The position numbers and the translations under genes are program-made. The notes below the pieces were generated by a model that worked only from the letters and a program-made list of their open reading frames with translations, was not told where the DNA came from and ran no database searches. From Cytobacillus stercorigallinarum (GTDB lineage: Bacteria > Bacillota > Bacilli > Bacillales > Cytobacillaceae): a DNA stretch of 64,000 nt. Positions within the stretch are counted from its first letter, which is position 1. Every line of letters begins with the position of its first letter. The stretch covers positions 186,001 to 250,000 of the forward strand of contig NZ_JACSQT010000005.1 in NCBI RefSeq assembly GCF_014836495.1, given 5' to 3'. Positions 1-8,321 of the stretch are shown piece by piece.

Positions 1-491
1 CTCACCATGCTTATGACATCCATTTCCACCTTTGCCCCTACTAAGAGCTTTAATGTAAGTGGAACGAGTATTGGTGATAATAATGTATCAACGAGAATAA
101 TCGTTAACGTCAATGGAATACTGCCTTTATAAATGGAAACCCATATTAAACTAGAGATGCCCGTAGGTATTGCCATCATTAAGATTAAACCAGTAATTGT
201 ATAAGTATCATTTGGAAAAGTGATATGACCAACAGTAAATGCCCACAATGGCATAAAAATATGTAGAACAAATAAGACGATAAATAGTGGCAAAGGGTGG
301 GTGATCGCTTCTTTCATCGATGTAAAATTTGCCTTCAAACTACCTGCGAATGTCATAAACGCAAAGATCCATGGGATAAGATGATCTAGGTTTTTTAAAT
401 AGACAGCAAAGCATATACCTAATATGACACTGGTAGGAGTGATCAAGGGCATCATTTTATCTAACTGACTGTTTATTTTCGTTAATATCAT
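1..491 (-). CDS. Bile acid:sodium symporter (BASS) family transporter, N-terminal part
   Basis: The N-terminal 163 residues are present; the gene runs off the left edge of the window. The protein begins MILTKINSQLDKMMPLITP and shows consecutive hydrophobic segments (PTSVILGICFAVYL, LFIVLFVLHIFMPLW, and a glycine/proline-rich stretch ending GISSLIWVS), which is the layout of the BASS/PanS family of about 9-10 membrane helices. Members import organic anions such as pantoate, keto acids or bile acids with sodium; the substrate cannot be told from this fragment. The ATG at 489-491 follows an AAAGGAG ribosome binding site. It reads in the same direction as the ykvR-like gene but a terminator lies between them, so it is probably its own unit. 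Confidence 0.75.
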   Translation of the reverse strand, partial: MILTKINSQLDKMMPLITPTSVILGICFAVYLKNLDHLIPWIFAFMTFAGSLKANFTSMKEAITHPLPLFIVLFVLHIFMPLWAFTVGHITFPNDTYTITGLILMMAIPTGISSLIWVSIYKGSIPLTLTIILVDTLLSPILVPLTLKLLVGAKVEMDVISMV

Positions 492-557
492 CCCTCACTC
501 CTTTCTCTTTTTATACAGATATATTTTAACACTTTTTAGCAATGATTTTTCCGATAA

Positions 558-600
558 AATAAAAACGTAATATTATGCATTATGAGCACAATATTACGCT
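558..600 (-). terminator. Rho-independent terminator after the ykvR-like gene
   Basis: Arms CGTAATATT (566-574) and AATATTACG (590-598) form a perfect 9-bp stem; on the minus strand it is followed by TTTTTAT. It lies directly downstream of the stop codon at 609. Confidence 0.7.
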
Positions 601-608
601 ACCCTTGA

Positions 609-902
609 TTATTCACACGAAATTTCCTGTAAAGTTACATGATAGTCGCCAATTTCACCTTCACGATACAGGTTTGTTACTGATGTATAATATTGAATAA
701 TTTTGGCTTTCATTCTAAGATTATTCGCCGGCACTTGCACATCAAAGTTTTCTTCATATAAAAGCACGGCAACATCATGATAGTTCTCACTCGTTACTTT
801 AAAGTCTATGGCAATTTGCTTTAAACCATTTACAGATGTTTCCTTAAATTGATTAATAGGTAATAAATAATTGTTTAATTGAATCTCTTGAACCATTTTC
901 AT
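609..902 (-). CDS. DUF3219 family protein (YkvR-like)
   Basis: A 97-residue soluble protein resembling Bacillus subtilis YkvR (DUF3219). The shared core is the stretch around VTSENYHDVAVLLYEENFDV (about residues 36-55) followed by VPANNLR and a TSVTNLY motif. It has no signal peptide, membrane helix or cysteine cluster, and the family's function is unknown. It is a single-gene unit: a hairpin terminator follows it and 232 bases separate it from the upstream aminotransferase. Confidence 0.75.
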   Translation of the reverse strand: MKMVQEIQLNNYLLPINQFKETSVNGLKQIAIDFKVTSENYHDVAVLLYEENFDVQVPANNLRMKAKIIQYYTSVTNLYREGEIGDYHVTLQEISCE

Positions 903-1087
903 CTACTCCCTTTCTTTCATTTATTATTCTAGCAAATAATGAGGGGAGGTTATATTGTTTTGCTTACTTCATAAACACATTAAACCATCCATCTTTTTTC
1001 CAGATAAAAAAAGTTAATTAAATGAAATAAAAATCTACTCAAGTCATGACTCCGCTTACATTTTTGCGCATACATTTAACTCCTATG

Positions 1088-1126
1088 GAAAAAAGCACCG
1101 GCATGCTAACTATAGCAGCCAGTGCA
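1088..1126 (-). terminator. Terminator of the aminotransferase/mmsA operon
   Basis: Arms GCACCGGC (1095-1102) and GCCAGTGC (1118-1125) pair with one G-U wobble, and the minus strand continues into TTTTTT. It lies ten bases past the stop codon of the aminotransferase. Confidence 0.75.
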
Positions 1127-1134
1127 AAGTATAA

Positions 1135-2487
1135 TCAAAGTTTGTTTATTTGCTCTGTTAACGTATCAACTAAAAGATCAATATCACTTTCAGTTATATT
1201 TAACGGTGGCGCAAGTGTAATTATATTATTATATCCTGCCACAGTTGCTCCGTTTTTACCAATTAATACCCCATTGTCTTTACATCCGGAAATTATCTTA
1301 TTCACATACTCCACCGCTAACGGTTCCTTCGTCGCCTTATCCTCTACTAACTCAATACCGATTAATAAACCTTTTCCTCTAACATCCCCTACATAAGAAT
1401 GATGTTGCAGCTTTTGACGTAATGTTCTCTTTAGCGCTTCACCGGCCGTTTTTGACCGTTCGTACAGCTTCTCATCTTCCATAATCTCTAAGTTTTTCAA
1501 TGCTAAAGCGCAAGCAGCAGGGTTACCTCCAAAAGTATTCACATGGCGAAAGTAATCATATTCTGCTGTTCCTTTGAAATAATCATAGATTTCTTTTTTC
1601 ACTGCGGTAGCTGATAAAGGTAAATACGCACTTGTTATCCCTTTTGCCATCGTAATAATATCTGGTGACACTTCATAGTTCATAAATCCAAATGGTTCAC
1701 CCGTGCGACCAAAGCCATTAATGACTTCATCACTAATGAGCAATGCCCCGTGCTTCTCACAAACCTCTTTTACACCTTTCATATAGTTTTCTGGTGGCAT
1801 AATCACTCCGCCACCTGTAATAATTGGTTCCATTATGACAGCTGCCACAGTCTCATTTAGCTCCCACGTCATTACCTTATCTATATCCTGTACTGATTGC
1901 AGCTTAGTAGGTGCCAAGGCTTCATCTTCCGGTTGGCGATACATATCAGGTGGTGCGACGTGAATAAATCCAGGTGCGAGCGGTTCATATTTATATTTTC
2001 TTTGCGCCTGGCCTGTTGCTGCAAGTGTTGCCATCGTATTCCCATGATACCCACGATACCTAGAAATTATTTTGTAGCGTTCATGTTCTCCCTTTTGCTT
2101 ATAATACTGTCTAACGATTTTAAATGCGGTTTCATTCGCTTCTGACCCACTATTTGAAAAGAAGAATACATAGCCGCCACCGAGCATTTCATTTAGTTTT
2201 TCAGCTAACTTTATCGCTGGTGTATGACTTTGTGATAAAGGAAAATAAGCCATCTCTTTTAATTGTTCGTATGCTGCTTCTGCGAGCTCTTTTCTACCAT
2301 AACCTGTATTCACACACCATAGCCCTGCCATTGCATCTAAATAACGATTACCTTCATGATCAGTAACCCAAGCACCATCTGCTTTTTCCGCTATAATTGT
2401 GCTATTAGGGCTAAATGGTTTCATCGCATGCCAAACGACTTCTTCATCTTGCTTAAGCAATCCCTTCTCTTCCTTAATTTCAGCCAT
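1135..2487 (-). CDS. Class III (omega) aminotransferase, probable beta-alanine:pyruvate type
   Basis: A 450-residue PLP-dependent class III aminotransferase of normal length. Visible family marks are NSGSEANETAFK in the cofactor phosphate-binding part, YRGYHGNT, the ISDEVINGFGRTGE aspartate motif, the PLP lysine in MAKGITSAYLPL (about residue 280), and FRHVNTFGGNP. The ATG at 2487 is preferred over an ATG 27 bases upstream because AAGGAGGGG sits just before it. It is 16 bases downstream of the methylmalonate-semialdehyde dehydrogenase gene, so the two are one operon. Beta-alanine would be converted to malonate semialdehyde and then to acetyl-CoA. That substrate is inferred from the partner gene and the nearby pyrimidine-degradation operon; gamma-aminobutyrate or another omega-amino acid is possible. 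Confidence 0.85.
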   Translation of the reverse strand: MAEIKEEKGLLKQDEEVVWHAMKPFSPNSTIIAEKADGAWVTDHEGNRYLDAMAGLWCVNTGYGRKELAEAAYEQLKEMAYFPLSQSHTPAIKLAEKLNEMLGGGYVFFFSNSGSEANETAFKIVRQYYKQKGEHERYKIISRYRGYHGNTMATLAATGQAQRKYKYEPLAPGFIHVAPPDMYRQPEDEALAPTKLQSVQDIDKVMTWELNETVAAVIMEPIITGGGVIMPPENYMKGVKEVCEKHGALLISDEVINGFGRTGEPFGFMNYEVSPDIITMAKGITSAYLPLSATAVKKEIYDYFKGTAEYDYFRHVNTFGGNPAACALALKNLEIMEDEKLYERSKTAGEALKRTLRQKLQHHSYVGDVRGKGLLIGIELVEDKATKEPLAVEYVNKIISGCKDNGVLIGKNGATVAGYNNIITLAPPLNITESDIDLLVDTLTEQINKL

Positions 2488-2503
2488 GCCCTTCCCCTCC
2501 TTA

Positions 2504-3973
2504 TTAATAATCAAAACGTGAGGTAATCATTTTCTTCCGAGTATAAAAATTAACACCATCTTTACCGTTCACGTGCAAATCTCCATAAAACGAATCCTTC
2601 CAACCAGAGAAAGGAAAAAAGGCCATTGTAGCTGGAACACCAATATTGATACCTAACATGCCTGCATCTGCTTCTTCTCTGAACTGACGGACAGCACGCG
2701 CATCTTTTGTATATATCGTTGCTCCATTTCCATATCTTGATTGACTAATATAAGCTAATCCCTCATCTAAATCTTTCGCTCGCAGTAAACTTAGTACTGG
2801 GGCAAATATCTCATCTTTCGCAATTGTCATATCAGGTGTGACTTGATCAAAAATTGTCGGACCTAAAAATGTACCTTTTTCCATTTCTGTCATAACAGCC
2901 CTGCCATCACGTAACAGCTCTGCTCCTTCTTCAATGCCTTTCTCGATATATCCTAAAACTTTTTGGCGATGAGAATCTCTTATAACTGGTGTTAGCAGCA
3001 CTTCTTCATTAGAGCCATCACCAATGATTAAATCATCTGCTGCTTGTGAAAGCTTTTCTACAAACTCTGATCCCTCCCCTACTACAACGACCGCACTACA
3101 AGCCATACAACGCTGGCCAGCGCTGCCAAATGTTGAGCTAATAATATGACCAATCGCTTTCTCCATATCCGCATCTGGCATAACAATATGATGATTCTTC
3201 GCTCCTGATAAAGCTTGCACTTTTTTGCCGTAAGAAGCCGCTTTTTCATAGACATATTTCGCGACTGGTTGAGAACCAACAAATGAAATCGCCTTAACGA
3301 GGGGATGTTCGAGTAAGCCATTCACCACATCATGCGCGCCATGGACAACATTTAAGACGCCAGCTGGTGCACCAGCTTCCATAAACAACTTCGTCAATTC
3401 ATTAGATAAAATAGGTGTTCTCTCTGATGGTTTGAGAACAAAAGTATTCCCACATGCGATGGCAAGTGGAAACATCCACAAAGGAACCATCATTGGAAAA
3501 TTAAACGGTGTGATACCAGCAACAACTCCATGTGGGTAACGAAACATTTGTGAATCGATGTCCTCTGCAATCGTCGACAAAGTTTCTCCCATCATTAACG
3601 TTGGTGCACCAGCGGCAAATTCTACGCATTCAATTCCCCTTTGCACTTCCCCATATGCTTCTTTATATGCTTTGCCATTCTCTTCTACGATTAATTTTGC
3701 TAATCTTTCATGATTTTCCGTTAATAAATGATGATATTTATAGAGAATTCTCGCTCTTTTTGAAACCGGTGTTTTTTTCCAAGTTTGAAAAGCGTTTCCT
3801 GCTGCCTCTACTGCTTGATCTACATCTGATTTTGTGGAAATAGGTACCTTTGCAATAATTGCACCAGTTGCTGGGTTAGGCACCTCCATTGTTTCTGTAG
3901 ATTGTGAAGCTACCCATTGGCCATTAATAAAATTCTGTAATGTTTTTGTTTCCTGTTCAATTACGCTCATCAT
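2504..3973 (-). CDS. mmsA: CoA-acylating methylmalonate/malonate-semialdehyde dehydrogenase
   Basis: A 489-residue aldehyde dehydrogenase of the MmsA/IolA class, which oxidises (methyl)malonate semialdehyde with NAD+ and CoA, releasing CO2 and forming acetyl- or propionyl-CoA. Diagnostic stretches are [39 protein letters not shown] and the catalytic cysteine in GQRCMACSA (about residue 285); KNHH and the PFNFPMMVP run separate this class from other aldehyde dehydrogenases. AGGAGG at 3978-3983 precedes tandem ATG codons at 3973 and 3970; the second has the better spacing. First gene of a two-gene operon with the aminotransferase; likely the last step of beta-alanine breakdown. Confidence 0.92.
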   Translation of the reverse strand: MMSVIEQETKTLQNFINGQWVASQSTETMEVPNPATGAIIAKVPISTKSDVDQAVEAAGNAFQTWKKTPVSKRARILYKYHHLLTENHERLAKLIVEENGKAYKEAYGEVQRGIECVEFAAGAPTLMMGETLSTIAEDIDSQMFRYPHGVVAGITPFNFPMMVPLWMFPLAIACGNTFVLKPSERTPILSNELTKLFMEAGAPAGVLNVVHGAHDVVNGLLEHPLVKAISFVGSQPVAKYVYEKAASYGKKVQALSGAKNHHIVMPDADMEKAIGHIISSTFGSAGQRCMACSAVVVVGEGSEFVEKLSQAADDLIIGDGSNEEVLLTPVIRDSHRQKVLGYIEKGIEEGAELLRDGRAVMTEMEKGTFLGPTIFDQVTPDMTIAKDEIFAPVLSLLRAKDLDEGLAYISQSRYGNGATIYTKDARAVRQFREEADAGMLGINIGVPATMAFFPFSGWKDSFYGDLHVNGKDGVNFYTRKKMITSRFDY

Positions 3974-4059
3974 CAAACCTCCTATTAAAGATTGATTATT
4001 CTGATTTCATTATCTCTTATTTACTACCTTCTTTTCATTAGACATACTGTAAAAAGGAT

Positions 4060-4094
4060 AACGGTCATTCTTAAACAAACGGTCTATATTAAAG
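4060..4094 (-). promoter_or_regulatory. Tandem direct repeat upstream of mmsA, candidate operator
   Basis: Two copies of AACGGTCnnnnTTAAA (4060-4075 and 4078-4093 on the plus strand) with a period of 18 bases, about 90-120 bases before the mmsA start. The arrangement is typical of a regulator binding site. The adjacent PucR-type regulator is the obvious candidate, but the repeat does not match the consensus reported for B. subtilis PucR. Confidence 0.45.
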
Positions 4095-4145
4095 AATAGG
4101 GTCAGTTTTGAAATCAGTGTCTCAAATAGAAAATCGGAACAAATA

Positions 4146-4178
4146 AAATAAACCGACTACTATTAGAGACGGTTTATT
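4146..4178 (-). terminator. Terminator of the pucR-like gene
   Basis: Perfect 9-bp arms AATAAACCG (4147-4155) and CGGTTTATT (4170-4178), followed on the minus strand by TTATTTG. Immediately downstream of the stop at 4185. Confidence 0.75.
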
Positions 4179-4184
4179 CTAAGT

Positions 4185-5768
4185 TTACTTGATTTGTTTT
4201 ATATCGATTGGGCGCTGGATAAAATCATAACTTAATAGCATAAACTCCAATGCCAATCTTTTCTCATGACTCATAAAATCGGAACCTAATAGCTGCTCAA
4301 TTTTTTCCAACCGGTGATATAATGTTTGCCTAACAATATATAGTTTTTGTGCCGTATCTTTTTTGGAGCCATTACAAATTAAGTACATTTTTAATGTTTC
4401 CATTAACTTTGATTGATGTGCCGTATCATATGCAATCATCGGTCCTAAATATTCTTCAATCATTCCTTGTAAATTCATATGTCTACTGGCAACTGAGATA
4501 ATGCGAAATATATGTAGATCATCATAAAACATACTTAAATGCGAACGATGATAAAATTGTTGATTGACTTGAATCGTTTCTAATGCCGTTTGATAACTCT
4601 CATGTACTGCATTCAAATCAGAAACATATTTTCCAATTCCAAAGTTGAAAGTCTTGTCTGATTGCATATCCGAGAATAATTGCTTCATTTTTTCAATTGC
4701 TTGTACTACTCGCCTCTTCCAATCCGTTACCCCTCTTTCATTAAATAAAATAAAGACAATGGCTTTGTGCTTCTCAACAGCTAAGAGGGAAAAACCTTTT
4801 TGTTCTAATATGGAGCGAAAATACAACTTGAAATAGGTTAGGTTTTCTAACATTTCCACTTGATAGACACATACTACTGCCCCTCTAGGTGTTTTTGGTA
4901 AATAGGCAGATGCATGATTTAATAATGAAGGAGGCGTTTCCTTGCCTTCTAACCAAGAATTAACCCACTCACTTTCTTCTAATCTTCTTTTTTCTTCTAC
5001 ATATAATTCACGAATAAAGAATTGTCCTAAAGCGTTAGCTGTTCTGTCTACAATTAGCTGATCATATTCTGTTAATTGATGGGATGAAGAAATAATGATA
5101 AGTTCAGCAAATTTCTCACCTAAAAGTTCAATAGTAGCTCTTACGACAAAACGTGATGATTCTTGTTGGGCTTGCACTTTCTTTAGTATATTTTCTCTTT
5201 TTATTTCCGGTAGTACAGGATAAAACTTCGCACTTTCATCTTGAAATAACAATAGGATTTGCACTTGCAATTCTTCATAAATGACCTTCAAAAGTTCATC
5301 ATAATGATTAATAGAAAGAAGTTTCTTATTTAAGATATGAGAGATTTTTTCTAAATTTGCTAACATATCATATTGCTGATTAATTAAAGAAGTATGAATA
5401 TCCTGCGTGATTTCAACGAAAGGAACTTCCTTTAATATGAGGATAATGGGGAAATTCGCTTTGTTAGCCATTGAGATGATTTCATGAGGTATGCCTTTCG
5501 TATAAGTACCATATTCAATACACAAGCCTGCTGCATTCGACTTAATTAGCTGTTGTACAATTGAGATAAATAATTCCTTTCTCTCTCGCCATGCAACTGC
5601 AGTTGAAAGAATTAATTCATTGCCTTTTAGAAGATTACCTATTTTCGTTACCTCAACAATATGAACCCACTTTACTTGATCTACTAATCCATCTTTCCCT
5701 GCAACGATTTCAATTTGATCAAAATGCTTCCTTTGCAAGATATCATTGACGGTTAAATAGGATTTCAT
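4185..5768 (-). CDS. PucR family transcriptional regulator
   Basis: A 527-residue cytoplasmic regulator with the PucR layout: an N-terminal PucR ligand-sensing domain (about 1-125, starting YLTVNDILQRKHF), a long middle region containing a CdaR/GGDEF-like part (about 270-400), and a C-terminal helix-turn-helix of the HTH_30 type (about 465-515, GSKKDTAQKLYIVRQTLYHR). Relatives control purine, allantoin, GABA or pyrimidine catabolism. It stands just upstream of the beta-alanine operon on the same strand but has its own promoter and terminator. Control of that operon and of the pyrimidine operon at 20-27 kb is inferred from location. The ATG follows AGGAGGGCGAAA. Confidence 0.88.
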   Translation of the reverse strand: MKSYLTVNDILQRKHFDQIEIVAGKDGLVDQVKWVHIVEVTKIGNLLKGNELILSTAVAWRERKELFISIVQQLIKSNAAGLCIEYGTYTKGIPHEIISMANKANFPIILILKEVPFVEITQDIHTSLINQQYDMLANLEKISHILNKKLLSINHYDELLKVIYEELQVQILLLFQDESAKFYPVLPEIKRENILKKVQAQQESSRFVVRATIELLGEKFAELIIISSSHQLTEYDQLIVDRTANALGQFFIRELYVEEKRRLEESEWVNSWLEGKETPPSLLNHASAYLPKTPRGAVVCVYQVEMLENLTYFKLYFRSILEQKGFSLLAVEKHKAIVFILFNERGVTDWKRRVVQAIEKMKQLFSDMQSDKTFNFGIGKYVSDLNAVHESYQTALETIQVNQQFYHRSHLSMFYDDLHIFRIISVASRHMNLQGMIEEYLGPMIAYDTAHQSKLMETLKMYLICNGSKKDTAQKLYIVRQTLYHRLEKIEQLLGSDFMSHEKRLALEFMLLSYDFIQRPIDIKQIK

Positions 5769-5780
5769 TTTCGCCCTCCT

Positions 5781-5828
5781 ATATTCTGAATATATAGAAT
5801 ATTAATTGATTACTAGACAAATTGTCAA
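5781..5828 (-). promoter_or_regulatory. Promoter and palindromic operator of the pucR-like gene
   Basis: Reading the minus strand, TTGACA (5823-5828) and TAATAT (5799-5804) are 18 bases apart. An inverted repeat ATATTCT-N8-AGAATAT (5781-5802) overlaps the -10 and start region, directly before the ribosome binding site. This placement suggests autoregulation. Confidence 0.5.
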
Positions 5829-5999
5829 ATAATATAGGCACATTTATTACATTCAGTTAATTGAATAAAAGAAATACTCCAATTTAAACGCATTAAAGCA
5901 TTCCCCTATCAAACATTCTCCCTTCACGTAACCAAATAAGCGAATCTCCCTCCTCAGCAAGAATGCTTTATGAGTCCCATCTCATAAATGTTGCTCGTA

Positions 6000-6038
6000 A
6001 ATAAAACCCAGCGCTTTATACTGTTTGTGCGCTGGGTT
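6000..6038 (-). terminator. Terminator of the dhb operon
   Basis: Perfect 10-bp arms AACCCAGCGC (6005-6014) and GCGCTGGGTT (6029-6038), followed on the minus strand by TTATTTA. The stem overlaps the sfp stop codon, so it marks the end of the siderophore operon. Confidence 0.85.
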
Positions 6039-6699
6039 CAATCATTTCTTCAAATGTGACGAGTTGCAGGTGTTGAGGAAGTCTTTCCTCGGTAGACAAT
6101 GTGCAAAGTGATAAGCTATATTGCCTTAGAAAGTTATAAACCTTTACTTTTCCTTCCGGATAACATTTTTGTTGATGGTAGACATCGAATTCACTCCGAT
6201 TTTTTTCTTCGAGTTCAATTTCTTGAAGGTCTATAAGTAAACCCGTACCGATGGCTTTTAAATAGCTTTCTTTTATCGTCCAACGATTAAAAAAATCTTT
6301 CGCTCCCCTACACTCTTCTTCCTCTCGAAACAAAAGGGAGTATAACTCTGGCTTTGGTTTAGTTACTTTTTCTAAATCTATCCCAACCATTCCATCGGTT
6401 CCAACGGCACACACACACCAATCACCTGAATGGGACAAGCTAAAGGAAAGCAAAGGGTCTGAGTTCATATAAGGTTTACCATATTTGCTGAATTGCATCA
6501 TAGTAAAATCAACGTTAGGTAACTTCTTCATAAGTACTTTTCTTAATAATAGATAACCTACTAACGTTCGATATGCATCTTCCATTCTCCTATAACGGTG
6601 GATTTGTGCTTTTTTTAATGGTGGTAAAAAGTCACAATAACGATGAAAAGTTACCTCTGACTGTACTTGTGGTAATCGACAAGCAAAAACTTCAAGCAT
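6016..6699 (-). CDS. sfp: Sfp-type 4'-phosphopantetheinyl transferase
   Basis: A 227-residue Sfp-class enzyme that moves phosphopantetheine from CoA to carrier-protein serines. The magnesium-binding GIDLE motif (Asp108, Glu110) and the FNRWTIKESYLKAIG motif (Trp140, Lys143, Glu144, Lys148) are intact, as is the SLSHSGDW segment of the CoA pocket. Length is normal for the family. It is the last gene of the operon, 21 bases after the exporter, and its targets should be the carrier domains of DhbB and DhbF. In B. subtilis sfp lies away from dhb, next to the surfactin genes, so its presence here makes the siderophore operon self-sufficient. Confidence 0.93.
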   Translation of the reverse strand: MLEVFACRLPQVQSEVTFHRYCDFLPPLKKAQIHRYRRMEDAYRTLVGYLLLRKVLMKKLPNVDFTMMQFSKYGKPYMNSDPLLSFSLSHSGDWCVCAVGTDGMVGIDLEKVTKPKPELYSLLFREEEECRGAKDFFNRWTIKESYLKAIGTGLLIDLQEIELEEKNRSEFDVYHQQKCYPEGKVKVYNFLRQYSLSLCTLSTEERLPQHLQLVTFEEMIEPSAQTV

Positions 6700-6720
6700 A
6701 CCTTTCCCCTCCTTCTTTTA

Positions 6721-8109
6721 CTAGCTTGCTTTTTTCATTTTTGGTGAAGTTGACTTAATAGCAGTTTGACTATTGATCGCAAACAAGCCCGCGGCGAGTA
6801 GAAGAACGGCACAACTAATAATAGCTATTTGATATAATTGTTCATTTTCAATTGAAAACAGGCTGATAATTAAAGAAATAATCACAATCCCCATTGCTGC
6901 ACCTAAGCGGTTCTGCACATTAAATAATGTGGTTGCTTGCGACATTTTCTCTTTATTAATATGATGGAATGCCGTATATTGCATGGCAATCACTGCATGT
7001 CCTAACGTCAGTCCAATTCCAAATAAACAAATTTGTAACCCGATGATCGAACCAGTAGGGCCTATCCAACTGATGAGTAGGAAAAAAACACTGGATAAAA
7101 AGAATCCATAGACAATCACACGATATACGCCTAGAAGCTTTAATGTCAGGGGCATCACTCTTGATGCTACCATTAAACCAATCGCTTCAATAAAAATGGT
7201 TAATCCGCTTTTTAATGGTGAGGCACCAGTCGTATATTGATACATAATTGGGAATAAATACAAGAAACCTTGTAAGCCTGCCGCTCCAAGAAAGGAGAGC
7301 ATACTTATTCGTTTAAATGTCTTTTCCTCCAATAATTTTAAGTTCAATAATGGATGCTCTGTTTTTAATGCATGAAAAACATATGTAACGATCATCACTA
7401 GCCCAATGATTCCTAAAACAATTATTGGCAGACTCATTCCTGCTGTTAGTTTATTCAACGTATACATGAATAATGGAAAACCAACCACCATTAAAAAGAA
7501 CCCTTTAACATCTAGCTTTTTACCCATATACTTATGTTTTTCCTGTAAAAATAGTGCACCGATTATGACGATGAACAAGCCAATCGGAATATTAATTAAG
7601 AAGATCCACTGCCAAGGCAAATAAGTCACGATTAATCCACCAATTATCGGACCAAGGGCGGGTGCAATGGCAATAGGAATGACGAAAGACCGCGATAGTT
7701 TCGGACGTTCTTCAATTGAAAACGTCCGAAAAATCATCGCCATGCCTATAGGGGCAAACAAGCCGCCTCCTAATCCTTGAAAAAATCTTGCGATGTTTAA
7801 CATCGATACTGAATCTGCTAAGGCACACATATAAGAAGCGAATGTAAAAACTAGTGAGCTAACGATAAACATCTTTTTACTACCGAAACGATCACCTAAG
7901 TACCCTGCACAAGGTAAAATCATACTAACGCCAACAAGATACCAGACAGTCAATCCACTTAACTGAGCGGATGTTACGCCCAGTTCAGCAGCAATCGAAG
8001 GAAGTGCGACATAGACGATTGTTCCGTCTAATGCCGCCATAAACATAGCTAGAATATACACTGTACATAATACTCTTCTTTGGTATTTAACTTTTTTATC
8101 CATTTTCAT
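6721..8109 (-). CDS. MFS transporter, DHA2 (14-helix) family, probable siderophore exporter
   Basis: A 462-residue membrane protein of the EmrB/QacA type. It shows the motif-A loop GYLGDRFGSKKMF after the second helix, motif C-like ALGPIIGGLIV in helix 5, and a long run of hydrophobic helices consistent with 14 spans. Its start overlaps the mbtH stop by one base (TAATG), so translation is probably coupled. Being inside the dhb operon, between mbtH and sfp, it most likely exports the finished siderophore, as the MFS protein YmfE does in B. subtilis. The role is inferred from context. Confidence 0.85.
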   Translation of the reverse strand: MKMDKKVKYQRRVLCTVYILAMFMAALDGTIVYVALPSIAAELGVTSAQLSGLTVWYLVGVSMILPCAGYLGDRFGSKKMFIVSSLVFTFASYMCALADSVSMLNIARFFQGLGGGLFAPIGMAMIFRTFSIEERPKLSRSFVIPIAIAPALGPIIGGLIVTYLPWQWIFLINIPIGLFIVIIGALFLQEKHKYMGKKLDVKGFFLMVVGFPLFMYTLNKLTAGMSLPIIVLGIIGLVMIVTYVFHALKTEHPLLNLKLLEEKTFKRISMLSFLGAAGLQGFLYLFPIMYQYTTGASPLKSGLTIFIEAIGLMVASRVMPLTLKLLGVYRVIVYGFFLSSVFFLLISWIGPTGSIIGLQICLFGIGLTLGHAVIAMQYTAFHHINKEKMSQATTLFNVQNRLGAAMGIVIISLIISLFSIENEQLYQIAIISCAVLLLAAGLFAINSQTAIKSTSPKMKKAS

Positions 8110-8321
8110 TAGAGTGATAGACTTTCCTTCTCTTTTTCATTTGGAAGTAGACTTTCCCAATGCTCTTCAATATATTGATGGCAGCTGGAAAGGGTCGTTT
8201 CACCCCAAACCACTTGCCAACCTGTTGGTACATCAATATAACTTGGCCATAATGAATACTGCCCCACATTATTCATTAAAACGAAATACATAGAATCTTT
8301 TTGATCAAATGGGTTACTCAT
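8109..8321 (-). CDS. MbtH-like protein
   Basis: A 70-residue MbtH-family protein, an obligate or stimulating partner of many NRPS adenylation domains. The signature [19 protein letters not shown] (residues 17-35) and a [17 protein letters not shown] stretch are present. The ATG overlaps the dhbF stop by four bases (ATGA) and its own stop overlaps the exporter start, so it is translationally coupled on both sides. Its partner is DhbF. Confidence 0.95.
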   Translation of the reverse strand: MSNPFDQKDSMYFVLMNNVGQYSLWPSYIDVPTGWQVVWGETTLSSCHQYIEEHWESLLPNEKEKESLSL

